From contig NZ_JBCHVB010000006.1 of NCBI RefSeq assembly GCF_039023475.1, positions 186,001 to 250,000 of the forward strand: 64,000 nucleotides of DNA, read 5' to 3'. The stretch comes from Erwinia sp039023475. GTDB lineage: Bacteria > Pseudomonadota > Gammaproteobacteria > Enterobacterales > Enterobacteriaceae. The notes under the pieces were generated by a model. The model worked only from the letters and a program-made list of their open reading frames with translations, had not been told where the DNA came from and did no database searches. The position numbers and the translations under genes are program-made. This document shows, in pieces, positions 15,617 through 23,811 of this stretch; positions within the stretch are counted from its first letter, which is position 1, and each line of letters starts with the position of its first letter.

Positions 15617-17947
15617 ATGAAAATGACCGTATCAGAAGCAGCCACCGCCGCACGGGGCCAGTGGCCCCGCATCCTCCCCGCACTGGGCCTGACGGTGGTG
15701 AAAAACCGCCATATGCCGTGCCCGGTCTGTCAGGGCACCGACCGCTTTCGCTTTGATGATAAAGACGGGCGCGGTACATGGATTTGTAACCACTGCGGGG
15801 CCGGTGACGGTCTCACCCTGGTGGAAAAGGCGCTCAGTATTTCCCTGAGCGAGGCCGCTGTACGCGTCAGTGAGCTGAGCGGCGTGCTGCCACCGGTACA
15901 GCCTGAATCCCTGAGCACAAACACGGCTGACACGGAAGCAGCCCACCAGGCCGCCGCCATGCTGGCGCAGCAGCTGGTCAGCACGGCGAAAGCAGTCACC
16001 GGTAACGCCTACCTGTCCCGCAAGGGCTGGCCGCAGCATAATGCCCTGGCACTGACGAAGCCGCATAAGGTGGCAACCATCAGCTACCGTCCCGGTGACG
16101 TGGTGGTGCCGCTGCATGATATGGCCGGGCATCTGGTCAACGTCCAGCTGATTAACGCCGCCGGTGAAAAGCGCACGTTAAAAGGCGGTCAGGTGAAAGG
16201 TGCCTGCCACGTTCTCGGCAGTGATAAACCGGCAAAGCGCATCTGGCTGGCAGAAGGATACGCCACCGGGCTGACAGTGCATAACCTGACCGGCGATAAA
16301 GTGTGGGTGGCACTGTCGTCCGTGAACCTCCTTTCTCTGGCTGGCCTTGTCCGCGAAAAACACGCCACGCTGCCCCTGCTGATTGCCGCAGACCGTGACC
16401 TGAACGGTGACGGGCAGACAAAAGCAGGTAAGGCCGCAGAAGCCTGCAACGCCACGGTAGCCCTGCCACCCGTATTCGGTGACTGGAATGATGCCTTTAT
16501 TCAGAACGGCGCGGATGAAACGCGCAGGGCGCTGAACGATGCGGCCAGGCCAGTACGCACCAGCCCGTTTACCACTATGAGCGAGGCGGAATTTTCAGCC
16601 ATGAGCGTCAGCGACAAGGCGGAGCGCGTGTCTGAACATTACCGTGACCGGCTGGCCGTGGACGCCAGCGGTGAAATTCTCAGTCGATACCAGTCGGGTG
16701 CGTGGAAGGTGATGCCCGGCAATCAGTTCCGCCGTGAGGTGGCGGCCCTGTTCCTTAAAGTTGGGGCCAGCTTTTCATCGGCAAAGGTGGCGGGCATCGT
16801 CGACACGCTGAAACTTATCGTGCCACAGCAGGCGGAGCCGGCACGCCGTCTGATTGGCTTTCGTAACGGGGTGCTGGACACCCGCACCGCCACCTTCAGT
16901 CCGCACAGAAAAGACTACTGGCTGCGCACCGTCAGCGATGTGGATTTCACCCCGCCGGTGCCGGGCGAGACGCTGGAAAGCCACGCGCCACACTTCTGGC
17001 AGTGGCTGGACCGGGCAGCAGGTCGTAGCGCAGAGAAGCGCGACATCATTCTGGCCGCGCTGTTTATGGTGCTGGCAAACCGCTATGACTGGCAGCTGTT
17101 TCTTGAGGTGACCGGCCCCGGTGGCAGTGGTAAAAGTATCATGGCCGAAATCGCCACCATGCTGGCCGGAACGGATAATACCACCTCTGCAACCATCGAG
17201 ACGCTGGAGTCTTCACGTGAACGCGCGGCAGTGATTGGCTACTCACTGATTATTCTGCCTGACCAGGAGAAATGGAGCGGCGATGGCGCGGGTATTAAAG
17301 CCATCACCGGCGGCGATGCGGTATCCGTTGATCCGAAATACCGTGACGCCTACTCAACCCATATCCCGGCGGTTATTCTGGCGGTGAACAACAACCCGAT
17401 GCGCTTCACCGACCGCAGCGGGGGCGTGTCACGCCGCCGGGTCATTCTTCATTTCCCGGAAATTGTTGCGGCCAGCGAGCGCGATCCGCTGCTGAAAGAG
17501 AAAATCCGGGGAGAACTGGCCGTTATCGTGCGCCAGCTGATGCAGCGATTCAGTCAGCCGCAGAATGCCCGCGCGCTGCTTCAGTCGCAGCAGAACTCCG
17601 GCGAGGCAATGCGCATCAAGCGCGATGCCGATCCCATGGTGGACTTTTGTGGCTACCTGTTTACCGCACCGGAGCCAAACGCGCTTTATATGGGGAATGC
17701 CAGCATCCGGCCCGCACAGCCACGCCGCTATCTGTATCACGCTTACCTGTGCTACATGGAGGCCAACGGCTACAGGAACCCGCTGAGCATGAAAATGTTT
17801 GGCCTGGCGCTTGAAGGGATTTTACGGGAATACGGGCTGAACTACCTGAAGCGGCGAACGAAGCTGGGGATCCAGACCAATCTGGATCTGACGGAGGAAA
17901 GTAACACCGACTGGTTGCCAAAATGTGATGACCCGGCAGCCATCTGA
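15617..17947 (+). CDS. P4 alpha-like primase-helicase replication protein
   Basis: A 776-residue protein; P4 alpha has 777. It combines primase, origin binding and 3'-5' helicase. The N-terminal zinc finger is CPVC..CNHC (Cys35, 38, 57, 60); the Toprim primase core has LAEGYATGLT (Glu213) and IAADRDLNGDG (Asp259, Asp261); the superfamily 3 helicase has Walker A GPGGSGKS at about 499-506 and LPDQEKW nearby. The C-terminal region would bind the iterons. A strong terminator follows within 10 bases of the stop. Confidence 0.94.
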   Translation: MKMTVSEAATAARGQWPRILPALGLTVVKNRHMPCPVCQGTDRFRFDDKDGRGTWICNHCGAGDGLTLVEKALSISLSEAAVRVSELSGVLPPVQPESLSTNTADTEAAHQAAAMLAQQLVSTAKAVTGNAYLSRKGWPQHNALALTKPHKVATISYRPGDVVVPLHDMAGHLVNVQLINAAGEKRTLKGGQVKGACHVLGSDKPAKRIWLAEGYATGLTVHNLTGDKVWVALSSVNLLSLAGLVREKHATLPLLIAADRDLNGDGQTKAGKAAEACNATVALPPVFGDWNDAFIQNGADETRRALNDAARPVRTSPFTTMSEAEFSAMSVSDKAERVSEHYRDRLAVDASGEILSRYQSGAWKVMPGNQFRREVAALFLKVGASFSSAKVAGIVDTLKLIVPQQAEPARRLIGFRNGVLDTRTATFSPHRKDYWLRTVSDVDFTPPVPGETLESHAPHFWQWLDRAAGRSAEKRDIILAALFMVLANRYDWQLFLEVTGPGGSGKSIMAEIATMLAGTDNTTSATIETLESSRERAAVIGYSLIILPDQEKWSGDGAGIKAITGGDAVSVDPKYRDAYSTHIPAVILAVNNNPMRFTDRSGGVSRRRVILHFPEIVAASERDPLLKEKIRGELAVIVRQLMQRFSQPQNARALLQSQQNSGEAMRIKRDADPMVDFCGYLFTAPEPNALYMGNASIRPAQPRRYLYHAYLCYMEANGYRNPLSMKMFGLALEGILREYGLNYLKRRTKLGIQTNLDLTEESNTDWLPKCDDPAAI

Positions 17948-17956
17948 ACCATACGG

Positions 17957-17979
17957 AACCGGCGAGAGCCGGTTTTTTT
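17957..17979 (+). terminator. Terminator of the alpha operon
   Basis: AACCGGC/GCCGGTT stem, GAGA loop, seven T. Confidence 0.9.
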
Positions 17980-17981
17980 AC

Positions 17982-18083
17982 GCCTATTGTACACCCGTGG
18001 TGTAGAGTGTAGCCTATTGTACACCCATGCTTCACCATATAACTAATTGAATAAAAAGGTATTAAATGAAAGGTGTAGAGTGT
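17982..18083. repeat. Candidate crr-type iteron cluster after alpha
   Basis: GCCTATTGTACACCC occurs at 17982-17996 and 18012-18026 (30 bp apart); GGTGTAGAGTGT occurs at 17999-18010 and 18072-18083; TTCACC is at 18031-18036. The core (T)TNNACACC resembles the first cluster at 13657-13757. P4 needs a second cis region (crr) downstream of alpha for replication, so this is the natural candidate. Confidence 0.5.
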
Positions 18084-18407
18084 GAAGGATTTTTTATAAA
18101 ATCTTTTTTTAGGGGTGACGCGGTTTCTGCTCACTCCACTAATTTGAAGTAACCCCTTCCACGCCATCTGACGCTTCCATGCAGCTAAAAGGCAGGCTGC
18201 GCACTGCTCGCCCGTTTTATTCTTCAGGGTGTGCTGATCAATGCTCAGGGTGTGTTTTTCCGCTAAGTGCCAAGAGCGGATGTTTCTGACCTGCTGCTGT
18301 ATTAATTTGCGAAGCACAGGCCGCCCGCCATGGATTCCTCCTACTTTTATTTGCTCATCATTGCTATGCGTCTATGCTTTTCATTTAAGCTCTACAGGTA
18401 CAGTAAG
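18084..18407. other. Gap between the iteron cluster and the membrane gene
   Basis: About 320 bases, AT-rich at first. A leftward frame through it (N-terminus MLRKLIQQQVRN) continues into alpha and is not convincing. No clear feature. Confidence 0.35.
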
Positions 18408-18974
18408 ATGCCTCCTACTTCCGATCCACAGATGTTAATGTTGCTCTACTTCGTTTTGCCTGTCTGGCTTATTGCAGGTTTCGCTGACTGGCTTTGCCAC
18501 AGAGCAACTGATATAGAAACAACTACTGGCCTGAAAGAAACTTATATTCACATTTTAATGTTTTTTGAGATGGGCCTGCCTTTACTTGCTGCCCTCTTTC
18601 TAGAGATAAATGCGTTAGTCATTGCGTTTATGATTGTGCTGTTTTTCTGCCATGAGGCTACAGCTCTATGGGATGTCAATTATGCTGTGACCGCAAGGCG
18701 GGTATCGCCCGTTGAGCAACATGTGCACAGCTTTTTAGAAATGGTGCCTCTGATGGCACTTTTGCTGGTGATTTCACGTCACTGGCCGCAATTTTTGGCA
18801 CTGTTTGGCTTCGGGGAAGAATCTGCTCGATTTGAACTCAAACAAAGAATAGATCCGCTGCCCGGTAACTATATCGTGGCTGTGCTTACAGGCATCTTTG
18901 TGCTTGAATTGCTGCCTTACCTGGAAGAGTACTGGCGTGGCAAAAAAGCAAAAAAGCGTGAACAGGACACCTAA
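18408..18974 (+). CDS. Integral membrane protein, satellite cargo
   Basis: A 188-residue protein with about five hydrophobic segments (near residues 9-25, 45-62, 64-80, 112-130 and 158-172) and His-rich spots (LCHRATDIE, CHEATALWD, EQHVHSF). It resembles a widespread uncharacterised family of bacterial membrane proteins; I know no firm function. The start was placed at MPPTSDP because that residue fits the family beginning as I recall it; an in-frame ATG at 18330 would add 26 residues. It lies upstream of the copper protein on the same strand, 239 bases away. Conserved His residues could mean metal or cofactor binding; this is a guess. Confidence 0.6.
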   Translation: MPPTSDPQMLMLLYFVLPVWLIAGFADWLCHRATDIETTTGLKETYIHILMFFEMGLPLLAALFLEINALVIAFMIVLFFCHEATALWDVNYAVTARRVSPVEQHVHSFLEMVPLMALLLVISRHWPQFLALFGFGEESARFELKQRIDPLPGNYIVAVLTGIFVLELLPYLEEYWRGKKAKKREQDT

Positions 18975-19194
18975 GCTGCTCTCTGTCATCTGATACATCA
19001 CTAACTAAAACGTCTACTGTTCGCTCATAGTGGACATTAGCTTGCATGTTAATCAGCTCTGTACCATAAGCGGACGCTGGTGCATTGGGTAACTATAAAG
19101 ATGCACTGTAAGCCAATTAAGAGAAATGCTGAAAAGACCGTTAACTAATCTCAAACTTGCATAATCATTTATCTCTTCCATGATTAATACGTAA

Positions 19195-19206
19195 CCTTAG
19201 CTAAGG
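19195..19206 (+). promoter_or_regulatory. Perfect palindrome over the ribosome site of the copper-storage gene
   Basis: CCTTAGCTAAGG is a perfect 12-bp palindrome whose right arm contains the AAGGAG ribosome site 8 bases before the ATG. It could be an operator or a small RNA structure masking the site. No known regulator is assigned. Confidence 0.35.
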
Positions 19207-19213
19207 AGAAATC

Positions 19214-19540
19214 ATGTTAGACGAATACAAAAAATGCATTGAGGCCTGCTATCTGTGTGCTGCGGCATGTGATAATTGTGCAGCTTCTTGTCTCGAAGAA
19301 GAGAACGTAGAGATGATGCGCGAGTGCATAAAACTGGATATGCAGTGTGCAAATATCTGTCGTCTTGCAGCTCAGTTCATGGCACTTAATAGCGAGTCAG
19401 CTAAAGAGCTCTGCCGACTTTGCGCTGATGTTTGTCAGAAATGCGGCGATGAGTGTGCAACACATGAACATGACCATTGCCAGGATTGTTCCAGAGCTTG
19501 TCATCACTGCGCCGAACAATGCAGAAAGATGGCCGCCTGA
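19214..19540 (+). CDS. Four-helix bundle copper-storage protein (Csp/DUF326)
   Basis: A 108-residue protein with 19 Cys in CxxC, CxxxC and CxxxxC spacings (positions 8, 12, 15, 19, 22, 26, 38, 45, 49, 67, 70, 74, 77, 81, 89, 92, 96, 99 and 103). This is the pattern of four-helix bundle copper-storage proteins, which hold many Cu(I) ions inside the bundle. There is no signal peptide, so it fits the cytosolic Csp3 type. A strong AAGGAG site precedes the ATG and a UUCG-loop terminator follows. It is cargo in the satellite, not a phage function. Confidence 0.9.
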   Translation: MLDEYKKCIEACYLCAAACDNCAASCLEEENVEMMRECIKLDMQCANICRLAAQFMALNSESAKELCRLCADVCQKCGDECATHEHDHCQDCSRACHHCAEQCRKMAA

Positions 19541-19558
19541 GAAAAAATTCAAATTACC

Positions 19559-19582
19559 AAACCCGCTTCGGCGGGTTTTTTA
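19559..19582 (+). terminator. Terminator of the copper-storage gene
   Basis: AAACCCGC/GCGGGTTT stem with a TTCG loop and a T-run. Confidence 0.9.
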
Positions 19583-19933
19583 ATCCTGTAGAGGAAATTC
19601 AGAAGGATGAGATGGATGAGATGGATGAGTTTAAGGGACAGGCGGGAAATGGATCTGCTCGTAAGTGCAACCCTCAATGACAAATGCTTACACAGATTAT
19701 TTAAATGGCTCAATGCCCGTTTTTCGCTCATCGCGGACTACCATCAGCTCACATTTTCAGTTTTGTGACTGGACTTCTCGTCACTAAAAGCGGTTTTCCT
19801 GTTCAATACGCCTAAACTTCGCGTTCCTTTCCGATTTACGTAACGTCAAGCGAGCTTCAGGGCTAAAAATATGCGAAACGATAGAAGCAAAACCAGCCCT
19901 TCTACCTACCTGGAAAACGCCTTAATGAACACG
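19583..19933. other. Non-coding right part of island 1
   Basis: No convincing gene. It includes a short tandem repeat of GATGAGATG at about 19608-19630. The rest shows nothing I recognise until the arm-type sites. Confidence 0.4.
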
Positions 19934-19959
19934 ATTGGTATACGCTTAGGTATACCAAT
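19934..19959. repeat. Arm-type integrase binding sites, right end of island 1
   Basis: ATTGGTATACG (19934-19944) followed by GGTATACCAAT (19949-19959). The GGTATAC cores are 12 bp apart, the same period as at the left end (8178-8200). They lie about 65 bases before the right attachment repeat. Confidence 0.65.
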
Positions 19960-20008
19960 CAAAGTTGAATTCATAAAAATCATATAAAAACATATAATTG
20001 CCGAAAAA

Positions 20009-20025
20009 ATTCAGACTCCGCCAGC
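20009..20025 (+). other. Attachment repeat at the island 1 / island 2 junction
   Basis: ATTCAGACTCCGCCAGC, followed by CCACCA, resembles the ssrA 3' end and is repeated exactly at 43278-43294. It marks the right end of island 1 and the left end of island 2. Confidence 0.7.
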
Positions 20026-20076
20026 CCACCAAATTCTTGGTCGATGGTTACCAGAGCCATTCGATGAAGTCCTAAG

Positions 20077-20109
20077 AGCCCGCATGGCGCAAGCCCTGCG
20101 GGCTTTTTT
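20077..20109 (+). terminator. Terminator following the second attachment copy
   Basis: AGCCCGCA/TGCGGGCT stem and six T, the counterpart of the hairpin after ssrA at 8100-8134. Confidence 0.8.
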
Positions 20110-20163
20110 GTGCCTGCAATTTGTCCCGTGAAGTCCGAAGCCAACTAATTAAATCCGAACTTT

Positions 20164-20216
20164 TTAGGCACCTTGTTAGGCACCTCATAAAGCTTTATTG
20201 TTTTTGAGGTGCCTAA
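20164..20216. repeat. Arm-type integrase binding sites, left end of island 2
   Basis: TTAGGCACC at 20164-20172 and 20176-20184 (12-bp period), with an inverted copy GGTGCCTAA at 20208-20216, 18 bases before the integrase start. Same architecture as island 1 but a different motif; the motif returns at 43203-43223. Confidence 0.65.
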
Positions 20217-20234
20217 AACTATGGAAACCCGGCA

Positions 20235-21476
20235 ATGGCAAGACAAACCAAACCTCTCTCTGTTAAGGAAATCGAATCTGCCAAACCCAAGGAAGCGGAC
20301 TATGTTCTCTATGATGGTGATGGCCTTGAGCTACTGATCAAATCCAGCGGGAGTAAAATCTGGCAATTTCGCTACATCCGCCCTGTCACCAAGAAGCGAG
20401 CGAAAAAGAGCATTGGCTCCTACCCGTCAGTTACGCTTGCCGATGCTCGAAGCTATCGATCTGAATCACGCTCTCTCTTAGCGAAACAAATCGATCCCCA
20501 GGAACATCAGCAAGAACAACTACGCAGTTCACTTGAAGCCAAAACTAATACTTTCCAGCTCGTGGCAGAACGTTGGTGGAATGTGAAGAAAGCCAGTGTT
20601 ACCGAGGACTATGCAGAGGATATTTGGCGATCTCTGGAAAGAGATGTTTTTCCTGCGATTGGTGATGTCAGCGTTACAAATATTAAAGCCCATACGCTGG
20701 TTCAAGCCGTTCAACCAGTCCAGGCCAGAGGAGCACTGGAAACCGTTCGTCGCCTTTGCCAGCGAATTAATGAAGTGATGATCTTTGCCCAGAACACGGG
20801 TCTAATTGATGCTGTACCAAGCGTTAATATTGGCAAAGCCTTCGAAAAGCCACAGAAGAAGAACATGCCTAGCATTCGACCGAATCAGCTACCTCAACTG
20901 ATGCAGACAATGCAAACAGCCAGCATTAGCCTTTCCACACGCTGCCTGTTCATGTGGCAACTTCTTACTATTACCCGCCCTGCCGAAGCGGCTGAAGCTC
21001 GCTGGGAAGAGGTAGACATGGAAGCGCGAGAGTGGAAGATTCCTGCAGCACGGATGAAAATGAACCGGGACCATACTGTTCCACTGTCAGATGAAGCATT
21101 GGCTGTTCTGGAGATGATGAAGCCGTTAAGCGGCAATCGGGAATTTATCTTTCCGAGCCGTATCAAACCAAGTCAACCAATGAACAGCCAAACCGTTAAT
21201 GCTTCACTCAAACGGGCAGGTTTTGGTGGTGTTCCCGTTTCGCATAATCTTCGATCTATCGCCAGTACAGCCCTAAATGAACAAGGCTTTTCGCCTGATG
21301 TAATTGAGGCAGCACTTGCCCATGTGGATGAAAATGAGGTTCGCCGCGCGTATAACCGCACCGATTATCTGGTACAGCGTCGTCCAATGATGCAGTGGTG
21401 GGCTGATTTTGTGATGGCTGCGGATCGCGGAAGCATTATTAAAGGTAGAATAAGAGAAATTCAACTGGTTGGTTGA
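20235..21476 (+). CDS. int: Tyrosine recombinase (P4-type integrase), island 2
   Basis: A 413-residue relative of the island 1 integrase with the same domain order: DUF4102 arm-binding domain, core-binding domain and catalytic domain. Catalytic residues are Arg248 (ITRPAEA), His337 and Arg340 (HNLRS), His363 and Tyr373 (RAYNRT). The alignment with the first integrase has no gaps from about residue 1 to 390, but the N-terminal arm-binding domain differs more, which fits the different arm motif. The last 12 residues are extra. It should recognise the same ssrA core. Confidence 0.93.
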   Translation: MARQTKPLSVKEIESAKPKEADYVLYDGDGLELLIKSSGSKIWQFRYIRPVTKKRAKKSIGSYPSVTLADARSYRSESRSLLAKQIDPQEHQQEQLRSSLEAKTNTFQLVAERWWNVKKASVTEDYAEDIWRSLERDVFPAIGDVSVTNIKAHTLVQAVQPVQARGALETVRRLCQRINEVMIFAQNTGLIDAVPSVNIGKAFEKPQKKNMPSIRPNQLPQLMQTMQTASISLSTRCLFMWQLLTITRPAEAAEARWEEVDMEAREWKIPAARMKMNRDHTVPLSDEALAVLEMMKPLSGNREFIFPSRIKPSQPMNSQTVNASLKRAGFGGVPVSHNLRSIASTALNEQGFSPDVIEAALAHVDENEVRRAYNRTDYLVQRRPMMQWWADFVMAADRGSIIKGRIREIQLVG

Positions 21477-21719
21477 TGCTGATAAACTTCAACCAACTCT
21501 GATTTATGCTCTGTCATGGAAAATTTATTGATATGACCATGGACATAAATTGAGCTCATACATTGCTCATGATTAATTAGAATACATAGCATTAAATAGC
21601 AATCGATATAACTACATATCTTTATCTATTATCGTTCGGGAAATACTGCATCAAAGCACTCACAAAATTATCATGTAAGTATGCTGCCGTTGAATTTTAT
21701 AAGGAAGTTTTATAATAAA
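21477..21719. other. AT-rich gap between integrase 2 and the defence operon
   Basis: About 240 bases of AT-rich DNA leading to a strong hairpin. I see no gene in it. Confidence 0.4.
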
Positions 21720-21758
21720 ATGCCATGCTCAGGAGTATATAGAGCATGGCATCTTTTA
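21720..21758. terminator. Terminator at the end of the defence operon
   Basis: ATGCCATGCTC/GAGCATGGCAT, 11-bp perfect stem with an 11-base loop. On the minus strand a TTTTATTATAA tract follows it, 40 bases past the last gene of the leftward operon. Confidence 0.75.
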
Positions 21759-21792
21759 ACTCAATAAACATCAGGTTCATCAATTAAATCCG

Positions 21793-23811
21793 TTAAGCGG
21801 AAGGCAATCCAAGCTTGTCGAAGAATGCGCGGTTACGCTCTCTGGCTGCTTTAACTAATTGATCAAAGCTAATCACTTCGATATATGCATGGGAAGGCTC
21901 GTTGTAACCGAAATAGCCCATTCCATCAGAAGTAATCCGCAAGTTAGCCCGACGGGCTCGCCGATGCATCGATTCGGTCAGGTCACAAAGTACATAACAA
22001 TAACCGGGAATATCCTTATTTGCGGGAATGGGACGTCCTGATTTGGTAGTTACTTTCCCGTCGCGTATTCTTTCCAGGTAGCTTAATGCCTGATCTATTG
22101 GGTCCTTATCTTCGCCTTCTCGCATATCATTGCGCATGGGACGTTTGATTTCGACAACCGTAATGGAAGCAAGTGGAAAGGTGTTCTGATCGTTAACAAG
22201 AAGTGGATTATCAAACACTTTCAGGGTAAGCAAGTCAGGCTCTTTAGTTGAACCATTGCCAGTAATTGGCATCGAGTTGAGCGTTTTATCAGAAGCCAAA
22301 TAGTTATGAAATGCTAGACGCTCATCAATCAACCAAAGGTTACAAGAGTCCAAGAAAACCTCGCTGGAATCTTTACGCATAGGCATGATCATCTCATGAA
22401 TCATATCTTCACGGGCATACTTTCCATCTTCAAGCCGCTCGATAGATTTTTGTAGCAAATCTATAATTACCTTCCGGTGCGAAACGTAATTGGCAAGATC
22501 TGATTTTTTAAGATCTCCAGCTTTGCGTAGGTACTCCCCGAGCCGTTCCTTGTATTCATCTACATGCTCTCTACTCTGAGGCTGCATAATGTCGTGGCCT
22601 TCGCTCACCAACTGTCGTTCCACTTCATACCACTGAGCATGCAGATGTAGCTCCAGCTCTTTATCTGACTTTTCAGGGTCAACGATCAGTAATTCTTCTG
22701 GAACATAGTTAGCAATGGGGCGATAACGTGGCGCATGATTGTTGATGAAATCATCCACCCGTCTGCGACCAGCCGACACGTTCTCTATCAGAACATCTTG
22801 CAGGTATTCTTTAGTCCGAGCTAACACGGCTTCCCGGATATCTTTGAAGCTTACTTCGTTGAGCATGTCCTCAACATCTTCAGCAATATCAAACGAAGTT
22901 CGCTCGCTGCGCACATGCTGGTTCAGATAGTCGGACGATACATAGCAGGTATAAGTAAAATCACCGGAAACGTCAGAAATTTTTCCGTACAGGCCAGGAA
23001 TTTTTCCCTGAATAGACTCTTCTTTAACCAGTCGATTAGCTGCGCAGAGGGCTAGTTGATGTTTTTTGTTAACAGATGCACGAAACTTTATATGAGTTAA
23101 TTCAAATTGATAGTCACGAATTGTTATTGTTTCGAGAAATGCGCTGGCATGCATATGTTCTTCAAGCAAATTATCAAGGTCTAAAACCTCATTCGCATCT
23201 TCCAGAATTATCTTGGGCGCACTTCCCTGTCGCACAAAATACCAAAGCACATGTTCAAGCAACTGGTTGGCAATAGAATGGTTTTTTGAAGGAACATGCT
23301 TGCGAAAACTCTCATCAAAACCATTCAGCTTGATAAGTGTACCAGGTTTTTGAGATGTTGCCCCTACAATCTTTTCACCGTGAACGCCTGATTTATCATC
23401 GAAACGGAATAAGCGTTTTTTAAGCTTATCGTCACCATCAAAAAAATGGCTTTCCACTTCGACTAGATTAAATACTTTCAGCCACATCAGGCGGCCAACA
23501 CCACGGCATCCTTTGTCAATTTTATGATCTGAATCGAGGGTTTCAAACGAATTAAAGTTGGTATTGTCAAAACCACAGCCATTATCTGTAATGGTAAATC
23601 CGATGATTGGAGGTTGCGATTTTGCGTCTAAATCCAAACTGCCTTGACTGGCACGGTTGATGTGGAGAACAATCTTACCATCAGCGGCATTACCCATCTC
23701 TTCAATAGAATGAATGGAGTTAACTACTGCCTCAAATACCGGCATTAGGCCATGGCTCTTAGGCAACGAAGTATTTCGTAAGCGCCCCTTTAAATTTGTT
23801 TGTAAGCTCAC
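21793..23811 (-). CDS. GHKL ATPase fused to a PD-(D/E)xK-type nuclease domain
   Basis: A 672-residue protein. The N-terminus is a GHKL (HSP90/MutL/histidine-kinase-type) ATPase: VVNSIHS (Asn31), TDNGCGF (about residues 76-81) and GCRGVGR (about 101-107). The C-terminus has PDLLTLKVFDNP, then ITVVEIKRP (E-x-K at about 554-556) and CYVLCDLT, an arrangement typical of PD-(D/E)xK nucleases. The middle (about 380-500) is helical. Its start overlaps the stop of the Shedu-like gene by 4 bases (ATGA), so the two are coupled. No established name known to me; GHKL ATPases occur in several anti-phage systems. Nuclease activity is inferred from the motif. Confidence 0.75.
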   Translation of the reverse strand: MSLQTNLKGRLRNTSLPKSHGLMPVFEAVVNSIHSIEEMGNAADGKIVLHINRASQGSLDLDAKSQPPIIGFTITDNGCGFDNTNFNSFETLDSDHKIDKGCRGVGRLMWLKVFNLVEVESHFFDGDDKLKKRLFRFDDKSGVHGEKIVGATSQKPGTLIKLNGFDESFRKHVPSKNHSIANQLLEHVLWYFVRQGSAPKIILEDANEVLDLDNLLEEHMHASAFLETITIRDYQFELTHIKFRASVNKKHQLALCAANRLVKEESIQGKIPGLYGKISDVSGDFTYTCYVSSDYLNQHVRSERTSFDIAEDVEDMLNEVSFKDIREAVLARTKEYLQDVLIENVSAGRRRVDDFINNHAPRYRPIANYVPEELLIVDPEKSDKELELHLHAQWYEVERQLVSEGHDIMQPQSREHVDEYKERLGEYLRKAGDLKKSDLANYVSHRKVIIDLLQKSIERLEDGKYAREDMIHEMIMPMRKDSSEVFLDSCNLWLIDERLAFHNYLASDKTLNSMPITGNGSTKEPDLLTLKVFDNPLLVNDQNTFPLASITVVEIKRPMRNDMREGEDKDPIDQALSYLERIRDGKVTTKSGRPIPANKDIPGYCYVLCDLTESMHRRARRANLRITSDGMGYFGYNEPSHAYIEVISFDQLVKAARERNRAFFDKLGLPSA

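Noticed and set aside
17661..18317. 218-codon leftward frame overlapping the end of alpha
   Set aside because: Covers the alpha C-terminus and the iteron cluster; only its first 70 codons look protein-like, too little to call.
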